NCBI GenBank assembly: GCA_947396885.1
Contig: OX377204.1
Location: forward strand, 2,604,001 to 2,668,000
DNA: 64,000 bases
Reading direction: 5' to 3'
Source of the DNA: Heligmosomoides polygyrus polygyrus
Lineage: Eukaryota; Nematoda; Chromadorea; Rhabditida; Heligmosomidae
Both the position numbers and the translations under genes were made by a program. Below, one piece after another: positions 1 through 10,745 of this stretch. Positions within the stretch are counted from its first letter, which is position 1; each line of letters opens with the position of its first letter. The notes beneath the pieces are model-generated. The model had not been told where the DNA came from, ran no database searches, and worked only from the letters and a program-made list of their open reading frames with translations.

Positions 1-399
1 GCCTTCGATGCGTTCTGCATTGATGTCAATAAGGTAAAACTCAACGATCAATGAAAGAAAAGGAAGCGTGGAAGGAGCTGTAGTGAGAGTGAGACTGTGC
101 GTAAGTCTTCAAACATGATTTTTTGGATGGGAATCTTATAAGGCCAACAAATGCTACGTAGTGTAGTGTGTAGTCCAAGATTTGCGACTGAGACAAACCT
201 AAACCCTTTTCAACCTTCGCCCGTGATCCATCAATCAACATCACTTCACCTTCTGGACCTTAGTGCTTCAGTTTTGCAGTCCCCTTCGGTGCCTTGAGCA
301 GCCGAAGGGCGATGTGAATTTGCATTCTGGAGAAAGTTAATACGCTCTTTATTTATACGAAGGATAAGGCTAAAGGATAAAGTTCAGCTTTACTCAATC

Positions 400-632
400 C
401 GTTTTGGCATGCGCCACGCATTCTACGTCTAAGGCCATTTGAATGTGTATTTGGCCATATAATGACTTGCGGTGGCCAGCCGATGAACAAGTCAGCGCTT
501 TATCCTTCCCAGACAAGTCTGGCACCAATTCACCAACCCCGGAGGGATGGAAGGCTTGGTTGGCCTGGGTGGGAAATCCGAACCAGGAACCCGAGAGGCG
601 GCGCCTCTTCCGACTGCACTACACGCGCTCAT
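400..632 (-). repeat. tRNA-derived SINE, family 1, copy 1
   Basis: Read on the minus strand, the right end carries an RNA polymerase III A-box-like stretch (gtgtagtgcagtcgg) and, about 35 nt on, a B-box-like stretch (tggttcggatttccc), as in a tRNA head. The body continues to a characteristic gcgccacgcattctac block. Related copies lie at about 8668, 9370, 21405, 38480, 48760 and 57640. Apparent peptides containing RTRN across it come from reading the T-arm region and are not proteins. The family assignment is my inference from box spacing and copy number. Confidence 0.6.
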
Positions 633-639
633 CTAAACA

Positions 640-784
640 AAATCGAATACAATGGCTAAATAGTGAGGAAATTACTACTACAAGAACAGCTTGTAGAAAC
701 GAAATAAATAAGGATAACTGACAACGGTTATTAGACAATCCTTTTTGTGATGCTCCACACACTCTACTGACTGACTGTTGCCAT

Positions 785-839
<55 letters not shown>

Positions 840-1215
840 TTGCATACGTCAAGAAGACGTGCTCAAGATTTGAACAAAAAAGGAATGATAAACAAGACAT
901 GTGCACAAAATAAAACAAAGAAAAGACAGCTAGACAAAACAACAGCATTGAAAAGAAAGGTAACGGCGCCTCTACAGGAAGCAAAAAAAATGACCAGACT
1001 TATCTAAGTAGACCCATGATCGTATATAATCTCAAGATGGATAAAGGTGGAATGTATGCCAGATGGAAGTGGATTCAATACAACTCCTTGTGTAATAAAA
1101 ATTGATAAAACTAAGTTAGACTACTCGATTGAAGTGTTAACATTCACCCTATTTATTTCATTCCTACGAGCTGTCCTTGTAATTATAATTTCCTCACTAT
1201 TTAGCCATTGTATGT
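640..1215. repeat. Inverted-repeat pair around a microsatellite
   Basis: About 65 bases at 646-712 (tacaatggctaaatagtgag...) recur in reverse complement at about 1145-1212. The arms enclose the ATTT array and a non-coding spacer. This looks like a small foldback element or two copies of one repeat in opposite orientation. No coding potential is supported. Confidence 0.6.
783..842. repeat. (ATTT)n microsatellite
   Basis: About 15 tandem copies of a four-base ATTT unit. Similar arrays lie upstream of both receptor genes near 24857 and 51038. Confidence 0.95.
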
Positions 1216-1885
1216 GCTTCTGTAAAGATGTGAACCCGTACATAAAAGAGCGTAAAAAGCCAGCTCGTTGGAAACGCGACTTCCTCCATAACGCGGATTT
1301 AATTCGCTCCCTTTCGATACGAGAGGGGACTGAAAAATTGAACCTCGAAGGCTGAGAAGGTACTGATGTTGGTTGAAAGGCAGAAGTCGCGCCTGATCCG
1401 CAGACGTTGTAACGGAAGGGCACTGTAGGTTTTTCTTCTTACGCACTGTTTTCGGTGTGGGCATGGCTTATCTTAAACTACACCGTCGACTGAAGTGCTT
1501 TCCTAACATATACATAGCGTAGCACTCCATATGGGACTGCATCATGGAAGAAATTCAGTGAGCTCAGCTCCCAAACTCTAATTCTAGCTTGGCGCTTTGA
1601 AAAATGATAAGCATCAGTACTTTAGTAGCCTCATTTAAAGGCATAAAGCGTGCCCACCCCCTCCCAATCTATACTAGACGTTGGATCTGGCACCGATTCG
1701 GGTAATTCAGATTCGTCGTTTTTCTTCAACCCTTGGTTGAAAGGATTTTTGAACAGCTTTGGATAGCGGAATGATTCAGATAAGAGTAGCTTTAGCAAGG
1801 ATTTTTGGATGATTCAAATCACTGGTTTATCCCTGGATCTCGGTTATCGAATTGGTTTGAACTCCAGATTACTGATTAAGGTTAG
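1216..1885. other. No gene recognised
   Basis: Non-coding stretch between the foldback repeat and the RTE fragment. I see no repeat arm, domain or RNA gene here. Confidence 0.5.
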
Positions 1886-2600
1886 TTATCTTACTTGCTT
1901 AGGCGGCTCGTCTTCACTGGTCGTGCGGGCTCCAACGGGATCTGAGAGTTGGTCGGTAGCCTCTTTAAGAGACCCATAGGCCAACCGCGCAGCCTTCCTC
2001 CTTCTTAATAGTTCTTCCTTCATATCGTTGTCCATGTTGGTGGAACGGCCCAGGTACACGTATGATGTTGTTTCCGTCAAAGGAGAGCCAACAATTTTGA
2101 TCTGGTCTCCGTCGCACCAGACGTTCTTCATGAACTGTGTCCTCTTCCGGCTTATTCGCAGCCCGATTTTTATCCCTGCTTCGTTGAGCTCTTTCAGCAT
2201 CGTCTCCGCTTCAGCGGTAATCGTTGAGAAGATGACGATGTCGTCGGCAAAACAAAGATTCGAAGGAAACTTTCCATCCACACAAATTCCCTTCTCGTCC
2301 CACTCGAGCGACTTCATCTCCCACTGCAAGGCGGCTCTGAACAACTTTGGCGAGATGGTGTCGCCTTGTCGAACGCCCTTTTCGATAGAGGTGTTGATGG
2401 GGCGTTGAAACAGTTGTGTTCCGTTGAGCAGTGGCGATAGCAGTCGGCCAGTGTTCTCACGTAGGACGGGTCCACTCCCTGGTCGACAAGCGCTGACAGA
2501 ATTGCATTCGTTTCCACGCTGTCAAAGGCCTTCTCATAGTTGACAAAGATTAGGACGAGGGGTAGGTGGTACTTCCTACATACTTCAATGACAAAAAATT
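1886..2600 (-). pseudogene. RTE-type LINE reverse transcriptase fragment
   Basis: Minus-strand fragment of an RTE-clade reverse transcriptase, broken by at least one frameshift near 2340. Recognisable parts run from the palm segment with a SVETNAILSAL stretch, through KGVRQGDTISPKLF-like sequence, to the catalytic box LCFADDIVIF and a VYLGR segment. Both ends are missing, including the endonuclease domain and the C-terminal region. It differs clearly from the RTE at 52410-55521, so at least two RTE lineages are present. It is a dead relic and no complete frame exists. Confidence 0.85.
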
Positions 2601-2922
2601 AGTTATCTAAATTTTATAAATATTTGATCTGATGAAAATCACCACTATCTGAATCATCCTAAGATCCGTTTTTCAAAAATTCCATTATAAATAGTTTCAC
2701 AGTGATTTTAACCAGAGTTTGAACAAAATGACGGAAGCGAATTATTCCGAATCCGCGTCGGATCCAATGTCTAGTCCGCACTGCGCATGCCCTATTCAGA
2801 TGTTTAGCAACGAAGAGTTCAAGATTCGGTCTGAAGCCCATGTTCTATTGCAGTTAATAAATAACAATCGAAATAACAAGATGTTAGGTTTGAAAGCCGT
2901 TTTATAAATTGATTAATTTAAT

Positions 2923-3159
2923 TTACACCTGCAACATCTGCACGGCAAATCCAAGTCGCGGCTCTCCACCCCACTGGGCACCCATCGGGTTAAAAGGCAT
3001 GCAGGGGAAGATTTCGAGATTTTGGTCAAAGTTTTGGGGCTGGAATCCGACATCACTGCGCGGAAGACACTGGAGGCCATTTGGATCCATTCCAGACACC
3101 CAAAAATTAACCGGAAAGAGGAATGTCTTGCAATCACCTGCGAACTTTCCCGATTTTAG
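2923..3159 (+). pseudogene. Penelope-like element, C-terminal GIY-YIG endonuclease fragment
   Basis: Open stretch ending in TAG at 3157-3159. It matches the end of Penelope-like retroelement proteins: an LSTPLGTHRVKRHAG segment, then ITARKTLEAIWIHSRHP, then INRKEECLAITCELS. These correspond to the second half of the GIY-YIG nuclease domain, including the conserved glutamate (LEAIWI) and the N/K-rich C-terminal motif. The GIY-YIG motif itself and the reverse transcriptase are absent upstream, so the copy is 5'-truncated. The sequence continues into a 3' region with a TATA-like box and a hammerhead-like motif. Confidence 0.8.
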
Positions 3160-3515
3160 GGACTCTATGGGCTGACCAAGGTCTGGGCCATGGTCGGACC
3201 TGGGTCAGTGCGAGGGCAGTCACTTCCCTATATAAACCAACACCTCCAAAACACTATCACGATTTAAATACCGACTGCCTAGCTTGTGGTCTCACAACCA
3301 TCCACTTCTGTGGATCTATCTAAGGTCGGTTCTTTGCACTTGATCTCTCTGATTTGCTGGGTAGTACTTCGTGGACTTTCCTGTAAGATTTGTCGAGGGA
3401 TTTGGTCGTTCAACTTTGTGAATGTTCTGTCTCATTTAGGCCCTTGAAGAAGACGATTTTGCCGAAACGTCGGCCGGTAAACGGATTTATCAATCCCGTG
3501 TGGCTAACCAACACC
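3160..3515 (+). mobile_element. Penelope-like element 3' flank
   Basis: Non-coding sequence following the Penelope-like coding end. It contains a TATA-like ctatataaacc near 3220 and, near 3444, a TTGAAGA..GAAAC pair resembling a hammerhead ribozyme core. Penelope-like elements are known to carry hammerhead motifs in their terminal repeats. The right boundary is uncertain. Confidence 0.55.
3444..3472 (+). ncRNA. Hammerhead-like core, degenerate
   Basis: TTGAAGA at 3444-3450 is followed by a weak potential helix and GAAAC at 3464-3468. The first core base is T rather than C, and one extra A lies before helix II. This is a resemblance only, strengthened by its place just 3' of Penelope-like coding sequence. 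Confidence 0.3.
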
Positions 3516-4273
3516 AACAAACAATGATTTAATTTAATTTAATTACAAGCGAAGGATCTTTATAGACCATTTCAAAAGCCAGACCGCACTTGCGTTTCCT
3601 CGCAATGCAGGTTTACTGCAGGTTTTACAAAAAATTACGTTTTTTTTTAATTACGTTAAATTATGTTACTAATTCCATTCTATCGTTACTTGTTTGGTCC
3701 ACTCATGCCAATATTTTCTACTGCTAAGCTGCCTTTAACCTCTGTTTCAGTTCGATTATGCGCTCAAGTACATATACGTGTTGAATAACCTGTGCACGAA
3801 ATTCAACGATTCGACGAAAATCCTCAAGACTATGGTTGGCAGCTGCGCTGGAACACGCCATCACTTCTTCAAGAGCTAAAGAGGAAATTCACGAGAGTCG
3901 TTGACATATCATACTGTTGCTGCAAATATTTAAAGAATAAAGGTTCAGAAAAACACTTTTTAACCAAACCAACCATAGCGACTGCGGTAGTCGTACGCAG
4001 TACTAGAAGGCAGAGCCGTATTGTAAGTGTTTAAGTGTAAGCAGTTAGATAGAAGGTCTTCAAGAAGGATAACTTTGTATCCTGCCGAAATTTAGCGAGT
4101 AGCGCAAACCAAGAAAGAATGTGAAACAACCAATGCGAAATGCTTTTCAAATTTTAGTTATTTGCTATCCTTCGAGTAAAATCATTCAACAGCAGAAAAG
4201 AGTGCTAAAATTTAGACTTAAACATACCCAAAAAGACGCAAATAATGATTCAATTCATTTCAACTCAAAATGA
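3516..4273. other. No gene recognised
   Basis: AT-rich sequence between the Penelope-like fragment and the CR1 LINE. A short ATTTA-type run at 3525-3545 is all that stands out. Confidence 0.5.
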
Positions 4274-4900
4274 GTCAAGGACTCCGTCGACGCTTCCTCG
4301 GTACTGGGATTCTGTTGCGAAAACTACGACCTCGTTAGATGCGATCGGCCGAGAAAAGTAGGGGGAGGAATCCTTTTCCTTATTAAGCCGTCGTTTTCTT
4401 ATGATTTAGTTTTTAGTGAATCTGTTGTGGACTCTTATGAAATTCTGTCTTGTGACATTATTCTCGGTAAAGAGAGTCTGAGACTTATTGGTGTATATCG
4501 TGCTCCCTCTTGTCCAAGCCATAACAACTTACAGTTGGTGAATACGATCAGCGACTTAGCAACTCAAATTGAAAATTGTATCTTAGTCGGGGATTTCAAT
4601 TATCCAGACGTTGATTGGGGCGACATGAAGGGGGGTTCTTCATCCTCTACCGAGTTCGCCGATATGTGCTTATCTCATGGATTTTCGCAACTCGTCGTTT
4701 CAGGTACTAGAGGTGACAGCATTTTAGATCTAGTTTTATCTAACAGGGCAGCCTTGGTTAGGAATGTCGCGGTTAAGCCTCCTATTGGAACTAGCGACCA
4801 CTCTGCCGTAGAATTCTCCGTCCGATCCAACCTAACTTATAGCTCGGCGCGATTAGTGAGGGAGTTCCGTAAGGCCAACTACAGCGACATTATCGCTTAA
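4274..4900 (+). pseudogene. CR1-type LINE, apurinic-like endonuclease domain (5'-truncated)
   Basis: In-frame from just after a TGA at 4271 to a TAA at 4898-4900. It contains endonuclease/exonuclease/phosphatase signatures in order: CDRPRKVGGGILFLIK, then LIGVYRAPSCPSH, then the catalytic VGDFNYPDVDWGD, and finally GTSDHSAVEFSV. The N-terminal catalytic segment is missing, as expected for a 5'-truncated insertion. The frame is the same as the downstream reverse transcriptase (both starts are congruent modulo 3). Only the single TAA separates the two, so this was one continuous second open reading frame of a CR1/Jockey-group LINE. Confidence 0.85.
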
Positions 4901-6958
4901 TTACGACAAGTTGACTGGATTGGGTCACTATCCACCCTTAACACAGTTGACGAGATGTACGAATTACTAATTACCGTTCTTAAGTTTTGTATTGAAACCT
5001 ACGTTCCGTGCTCCAGGAAGCCCGCCTCCCAGCGTTTCTGGCCGCGATACCTTGTTTCGCTGGCCAAGAGGCGGGAACTGGCCTGGAAAGAAGCTGTCCT
5101 CTCTCCGTCAAATAAATCCTCTGGTTACTTTAATATTCTCTCCAGAAGATTCCGTAAAAAGTTGGTAAAGTTTTCTGCTTCACTCGAAAAGAAAATTAGT
5201 AGCTCGAAAAATCCCAACGACTTCTTCCGTTTAATAAATGCTAGGTTAAAATCCAAACAATCAATACCGGTACTCATTAATGATTCAGGAGTTAAGTTCT
5301 ACAGCGACCAAGATAAAGCCGAGAAATTAGCCCGCACTTTTGAGGCTGTATTCCAACAGTCACGGAACGACCAAGGTTCGCCGCAAGCACTCATTCAGAG
5401 CTCTCTCCCATCCTGTCCCCAAATGCAGGACTCCTTCTGGTTTCATGAAGAAGCTATTTTGAAGCGCCTTCTTGCTTGGCCTAAATCCTTCTCCGCCACG
5501 CCCGACGGCATACCGTTGTTCTTCTTCCAAAAGGTCGCTGGAGAAATCGTGACCCCGCTTCAAATTATCTTCAATCTAAGTCTAATGCGAGGAGAGGTAC
5601 CCAGAAAGTGGAAGGAGGCCTTCGTTATTCCTCTGCCTAAAAAGGCCCCTTTCAGCAATCCACGGAATTACCGGCCTATTAGTATCACCTCTGTCTTGGC
5701 GCACCTTTTCGAGAAGATGCTCAAAGAAGTAATAGTCTCCCACTTAGATAACAATTCCATAATTCCGCCTGAGCAATTTGGGTTTCGTAAAGGAGGCTCG
5801 ACTACCGCCCAAATGCTAGTTGCTTTAAATGACTGGACTAGTTTGATTGAATCTGGTCACGGAATCGACGTTATCTATTTCGACTTTGAGAAAGCCTTTG
5901 ATAAGGTTCCTCATGACAAACTTTTGGAGCAGCTGTCTGCTGTGGGGCTTCATTATAGGATAGTGAAATGGCTAGAAGCCTTTTTATGTCAGCGTGTGTT
6001 CAGGGTCAACTACAGGGGCCATTTGTCTTCTGCCAAAATTGCATGTAGTGGTGTCCCTCAGGGATCTGTCCTCTCGCCGGTTCTCTTCAACATCTACACC
6101 AGGGGGATCCCATCACTTATAAATTCAATTGGGGTATCTTGCAAGGCTTTTGCCGATGATCTCAAAATTTATAATAGTGTAACTGACCCCGGAGGGGTGG
6201 ATAAATTGCAGGAAGCAATCTCGGCAGTTGCCAAATGGGCCCACACTTGGGGCCTTCCGTTAGCGAAAGATAAAACTAAAGTGCTTCACTTAGGTAAGAA
6301 CAATAATAAAATGCCTTATTTTATCGAAGGCGTTCAATTATCGCAGGTTTCGGAAGTTAAGGATCTCGGTTTCGTTATCACCGATAACTTAGATTTCGAT
6401 AAGCACTGTCATGAAGTTGCGGCGAAGGCCACTCGCAGGGTATGCAATCTTTTCAGGTGCCTAACTACTAAAGACGAACATATCTTCCTCAAAGCCTATA
6501 AAATTTACGTCCGTCCTATTCTCGAGTATGGCACTCCTGTCTTTAGTCCAAATAAGATCAAAAATATTAACGCCTTGGAACGGGTCCAGAACAGCTTCAC
6601 TAGAAAACTTTTCTTCAGGTCAAGGCATATAAACTACCGTTCTATTCCGAACCATGATGTGCGGAATTTGCAGTTAGGTTTGGAACCTCTATCCACACGG
6701 CGGAAGAAGTTCGATCTTATTATGGTTTACAAAGCGCTGCACGGTCTTGTCCATCTGAGTGGACGTAGATTTTTCGTGACGAGTGATTCCATAACGAGGG
6801 GTGCTGCTGTAAAGCTTCGGGTTCCTCGGGCCCGGAGTTCAGTCCGCTCCAACTACTTTGTCTGTCGAGCCGGCGCGGAATACGCCAAGTTAAGTAAACG
6901 TTTTGCTATACCTACAAGCGTTGCGGCTTTTAAAAGGATTTTAGAAAAATACCTCTGA
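4901..6958 (+). CDS. CR1-type LINE reverse transcriptase region
   Basis: Uninterrupted reading frame of over 660 codons. Reverse transcriptase blocks appear in order: NYRPISITSVLAHLFEKML, then EQFGFRKGGSTTAQML, then the catalytic palm IYFDFEKAFDKVPHD, then GVPQGSVLSPVLFNIY and the active site KAFADDLKIY. A thumb and C-terminal region follows with VKDLGFVITD and YVRPILEYGTPVF. It is fused in frame to the endonuclease above apart from one stop. No long A-tail is seen; the 3' UTR probably ends before about 7110. This is the best preserved LINE coding region in the window. CR1-group assignment is firm; the clade within it is less so. Confidence 0.9.
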   Translation, partial: LRQVDWIGSLSTLNTVDEMYELLITVLKFCIETYVPCSRKPASQRFWPRYLVSLAKRRELAWKEAVLSPSNKSSGYFNILSRRFRKKLVKFSASLEKKISSSKNPNDFFRLINARLKSKQSIPVLINDSGVKFYSDQDKAEKLARTFEAVFQQSRNDQGSPQALIQSSLPSCPQMQDSFWFHEEAILKRLLAWPKSFSATPDGIPLFFFQKVAGEIVTPLQIIFNLSLMRGEVPRKWKEAFVIPLPKKAPFSNPRNYRPISITSVLAHLFEKMLKEVIVSHLDNNSIIPPEQFGFRKGGSTTAQMLVALNDWTSLIESGHGIDVIYFDFEKAFDKVPHDKLLEQLSAVGLHYRIVKWLEAFLCQRVFRVNYRGHLSSAKIACSGVPQGSVLSPVLFNIYTRGIPSLINSIGVSCKAFADDLKIYNSVTDPGGVDKLQEAISAVAKWAHTWGLPLAKDKTKVLHLGKNNNKMPYFIEGVQLSQVSEVKDLGFVITDNLDFDKHCHEVAAKATRRVCNLFRCLTTKDEHIFLKAYKIYVRPILEYGTPVFSPNKIKNINALERVQNSFTRKLFFRSRHINYRSIPNHDVRNLQLGLEPLSTRRKKFDLIMVYKALHGLVHLSGRRFFVTSDSITRGAAVKLRVPRARSSVRSNYFVCRAGAEYAKLSKRFAIPTSVAAFKRILEKYL

Positions 6959-7320
6959 ATCTCCCCAGTAACTCTTAGTTACTAAATCTTGTTTCCCTTT
7001 GCTTTCCGTAGCGGTTTTCGATAGTCCTTTCTTATCGTTTTGCGCAGAGCTTTCTTGCCTTTCCTAAGTTTTCTATTTTCCGCTATTTGGTTGATTCATT
7101 CCTTTGTTTTGTTCGTTTTCTAATTGATTTCATCGATGCTTTTTCTCGGTGCGATGGTGAGCGCGCTCACGCTGATCGCTTTACATGTGCTTGTACCACA
7201 TGTTTCAATGAAATGAAAATTATTTCTATCAAGACCGACGGCGCGACGGCTCCATGCTGATATCATAGACCGGCTCATCCCGATATACGGGTGAGTGCTG
7301 ATGGGTCCCACGAGGTGTGG
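6959..7320. other. CR1 LINE 3' UTR and flank
   Basis: Non-coding sequence after the LINE stop codon. I could not place the exact 3' end of the element. No gene is evident. Confidence 0.4.
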
Positions 7321-7339
7321 TGTTGCGTTCGATCAAACA

Positions 7340-7414
7340 GCGCCGGTGGTGTTATGGCGTAGAGCATTCCTGCCCGGTCAGAGGGAGGTGCGGGTTCGAG
7401 TCCCGCCTGGCGCT
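7340..7414 (+). tRNA. tRNA-like sequence, probably degenerate
   Basis: The ends form a 7-bp acceptor-like stem, GCGCCGG with CTGGCGC (one G-T pair). A perfect T-arm follows the tRNA pattern, GCGGG-TTCGAGT-CCCGC, and contains the canonical B box GGTTCGAGTCC at 7393-7403. The D-arm is poor, and the anticodon stem (TTCCT/AGGGA) leaves a 10-base loop instead of 7, so no anticodon can be named. It lies within an inverted repeat (7321-7337 and 7420-7433) just downstream of the CR1 LINE. It is more likely a tRNA pseudogene or SINE head than a working tRNA. Confidence 0.5.
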
Positions 7415-7601
7415 AGAAGTTTTGATCGCAACAAAGCAGCGTTATGAGACCAAATAGTGATATCCAAAAGATTTCTAAGAAATAAAGCATAAAAATAACG
7501 GCGGACGTTAACTAACAATCCATTTGGGTGGTATGCACCATGTATTCTACCTCTGTGGGATACCATGGAATACAATACATTTCAATAACTACAATAACTC
7601 T

Positions 7602-8657
7602 TAGGTTGTCCGAAAAGTTCTAAAGTTCTTAACGTTTTGTGCTTCTGTTTTTTATTCCTCTATTATTAAGTAAAAATTCAACTTGCATTGCGCATTAATG
7701 CTGCTTTCTGTACACAATTTTTCACTCTATCTGACTAAAAAATGTATGTGTCATCGTTATTCTGTATTTCCGTTCTTGAAGGACTTATTGAAGTACGTCG
7801 AAGGAGCAATTCCGAACACTCTTATTTTCCGGGACAGCTCGACAATTCGATCAAGTGTGGGGCGTAATGGTGTTGAGGAGAGCACTGTGCGACAACAATT
7901 CAGCGAATTTTTTTTTCGCCCTCGAAGCGGTCGACTTAGACCAATCCTGGACAACGAGTTGAAGGAATTGGTAGAAGCAGAACGATCTTAGGGATTGCGG
8001 AGGAGCTAGACGTCAGTAAAGCTGCTGTTTGCTTTGAAACGCCTCGGGAAGGCGAAAAAGCTTGAAAAGTGGGTGCCCACGAGTTGCGTGAGCGGCAAAA
8101 ATTGTTACGTTTCGAGATTTCTTCTTCTCTACTTTTACGCAACAAAACTGCCCCGTTTTTCGATCCACTCTCGTCACTCGATCACTTGTGATGAAAAGTG
8201 GATTCTGTGTGATGACGGGAAGCGTTCCGGACAGTAGTTAAACGCCGACGAACTCCCTAAGCATTTTCCAAAGGCGAACCTCCACCAAAGAAAGGTAATG
8301 TTCACTGTGATTTGGTCGGCGGCTGGTGCGATCCAGTAGAACTTTTTGGCACCACGCCAAGCGATCACAGCAGAGTCCTACTGTAAGGAAATCGACGAAA
8401 TGCACCAAAAATTGCGCCTACTTCGGCCAGCATTGGTCAACAGAAGATTCCTTTGCACGATAAGGCCCCCCACACGTTTGACAAATTACTATTCGAACAT
8501 TCAACGAATTCAAAGATAACTCGAATGGCGGCCCGTTGGCAAAAGTGTACTGATTAATTCGAACGGTGCTTACTTCGACTAAATCCGAAAAGATTTGAGA
8601 ATGTCATGGTAGTTCAAAATGAAGCGCTCAAAACGCTGAAAACTTTCCGGACAACAA
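7602..8657 (+). mobile_element. Mariner transposon, SETMAR/cecropia-like, decayed
   Basis: Terminal inverted repeats TAGGTTGTCCGAAAAGTT (left) and, in reverse complement, TTGTTGTCCGGAAAGTTT (right) bound about 1.05 kb. Inside, plus-strand reading frames hold a broken mariner transposase: a helix-turn-helix part with VEESTVRQQFSEFFF, then LKRLGKAKKLEKWVP, the first catalytic region ITCDEKWILCDD, and EIDEMHQKLRLLRPALVNR. The second and third catalytic aspartate regions are deleted or scrambled. Several frameshifts and stops make it inactive. Confidence 0.85.
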
Positions 8658-8667
8658 TCCACTGACC

Positions 8668-8770
8668 AGGGAGCGATTGAAGGCTTGGTTGGCCTAGGTG
8701 GGAACTCTGAACCGACAATCTCCATTCGATGTGTACGCGACAGCCGGCAAGTCCTCCTAATGTGTTACCA
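8668..8770 (-). repeat. tRNA-derived SINE, family 1, partial copy
   Basis: Matches the head-proximal block of family 1 (ggcttggttggcctaggtgg...). It immediately follows the mariner right end. The A box is eroded. Confidence 0.5.
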
Positions 8771-9369
8771 TATTGTGATATTAGACAACCTAAGGAAAAA
8801 TTCAGAGCAACTATTAACTATTAGCTTGTCGCGAAAGTTTTGGCGGTTTTGACTGGTCCACTTCAGACGATCATGACTTTCTTCATACTCAACGGATAGA
8901 ACTTCAGTATAACCCTAGTCGTTGACAAAAATATGCTTGTTTGGGAGGAAGTATAAACGATAAGGCACGGTGTAAACCAATTCCTTTAGGGGTGCGCCAC
9001 GCATCCTACTTTTATAGGACGTATTGCGGGGCAATCTTTATCCGTGATTGAGTGATACAATGGCTTGCAGTGACAAACCGATAGACAGGCTGTGTTTTAT
9101 ACGGTACTGGACATACCGCTGCGTCCAACAAGCACAAGCGGCGCCAAAGATGAGAAGCGGCGCAAAAAGGCGCCGGAGAGCGCTGTTTTCCGCTCGCCAC
9201 GCGTTGCGCCGGATGCAAATCGTTTAGCACGTGGCGTCCTCAACTTCTGGACGTTAGGCTGATGGAAGGAGCCTGCCATGCGCTTAGACGAGCATGGCCT
9301 ACTGTTTGGAGCTAACTGCCGGCAATCCTAGCCGCCCTACTCAGGTATTGCTCTAGGACTGTCCAGCTT
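8771..9369. other. Repeat debris, no gene
   Basis: Contains isolated mariner-terminus-like stretches (ttagcttgtcgcgaaag near 8822) and a piece of the family 1 SINE tail (gcgccacgcatcctac near 8995). No coding sequence is supported. Confidence 0.4.
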
Positions 9370-9560
9370 GCATCTGGAGTGCGCCGTGAACAATGCATAT
9401 AGAATCGAACCTATCAATTGAGTGTACTTCCTTAACAAGCCTTGTAGCAATTATCGACCAGGAAAGGGTATTAGATTTGGTTGGCCTTGGCGAGAAACCT
9501 GTATCGAGAGCCTACAATTGGGTGCACGTGACAGCCTGCACCTGCATTTGCGCTATTACG
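9370..9560 (-). repeat. tRNA-derived SINE, family 1, degenerate copy
   Basis: Contains the tggttggccttggcgagaaa and gggtgcacgtgacagcctgc blocks of the family. It is more divergent than other copies. Confidence 0.45.
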
Positions 9561-10164
9561 CACCCCCAGTCGAAATTTACTTGGGAAAGGCCTTCTGAAC
9601 GTCAAGAACAAGCTAAGCCGTAAGCTTATTCTTAGATGAACTGGCTTAAATTTCAACCTAGCTCCTAGAAGGGAGGAGCGAAACAAACAACTAGGGCTGT
9701 GTTCCTTGAAAGCAGGAGAAGCATAAATGACGATGACGCTATAAGAGATTTTAACTGGTAGAGACTCAACAGATCTTACTGATACTATCAGCTTCTCTCC
9801 AAGTAGGACTCGCAACGGGGTCTCGTTATTAGAGGTGCTGTTGCTACAAGCCAAACAAGGTCAAATTTCTCTTGCAGCAGAGTGCTTCATAAAAACAGAT
9901 TCTTAATTAAGGAAAGCTTGTTGTCACTACCTCCGAGGTCATTCAGGTCTTTTCTCAAGACTTCGTCTTCTGTTTCATTTTTTTTTCTTCGAAATGTATG
10001 CCTAGGAAGATTTCATTTATTCAATTCCAGTTTTAGTGAATGCTTGCACTTACTTCATAGCTGCATTTGCGATAGTCCACATCATTGTCTTGGTTTTTCT
10101 GTTGGTTTTTGTTTTTGTTTTTCATCGAGAAATCCCGTCGGGCATCTCCACGTTGAATAAATCT

Positions 10165-10745
10165 AGAAATCTAGAACAAGTAGCCGGTGCTCGCACTAGG
10201 GAGATGCACGTACATATTGAATCACTGCAAATACTTTAAAGAACTCCTCCTGAAACACGTTCGAGCAGGAGAAGAGCTTCTGCAGCCGAGACATCAAGAG
10301 GAGACGGCAGCCAGAGCGGTGTGATGCGGTAGCGCAGTCTGGTCGATGCGCAGTGCCGTTGGCGCGGTGGAAGGTTCGGATCCGCCCAATGATTTGAAAA
10401 AGATTCTGACTCCAAGCCCTCCTGGAAGCCTCGCCGACCCGTTCGGGAAAGCGAGGCGATAACGGGTGGGTCGAATGATACCAGATTATGAGAGATGAGG
10501 GCTAACTTTTGCGAGAAGATAAGCCCCTCAACGCCAGCCGTTACGGAGAATGACCGACGGTGGCTGCTCATTTTGAATTTGGTATGGTTTATGCTGCGGC
10601 CGGATTCATCGACGACTAACCCGCGGGTATGGGGGGTAGAGATACCCACGATGAATCCAGCGTCTCTAACTCTTGCCTTATCTCTACCTGACTCTCACCT
10701 TGTCTCTACCCCTCACACCCCACATACCCACGGGTTTAATTGTTG
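10165..10745 (+). repeat. tRNA-like SINE, family 2, copy A
   Basis: A box TAGCGCAGTCTGG at 10330-10342 and B box GGTTCGGATCC at 10373-10383 are correctly ordered and spaced for a tRNA-derived polymerase III promoter on the plus strand. The sequence continues as a repeat shared with 38712-39262. Its outer borders coincide with the segmental duplication and cannot be fixed from two copies alone. Confidence 0.55.

Noticed and set aside
7378..7575. Minus-strand frame ending GGTRTRTSL
   Set aside because: This peptide is the known signature of reading antisense through a tRNA T-arm.
10036..10239. Hydrophobic plus-strand frame with a possible splice acceptor
   Set aside because: One membrane-like stretch only, no partner exons found, and the frame runs into the SINE-like duplicate border.
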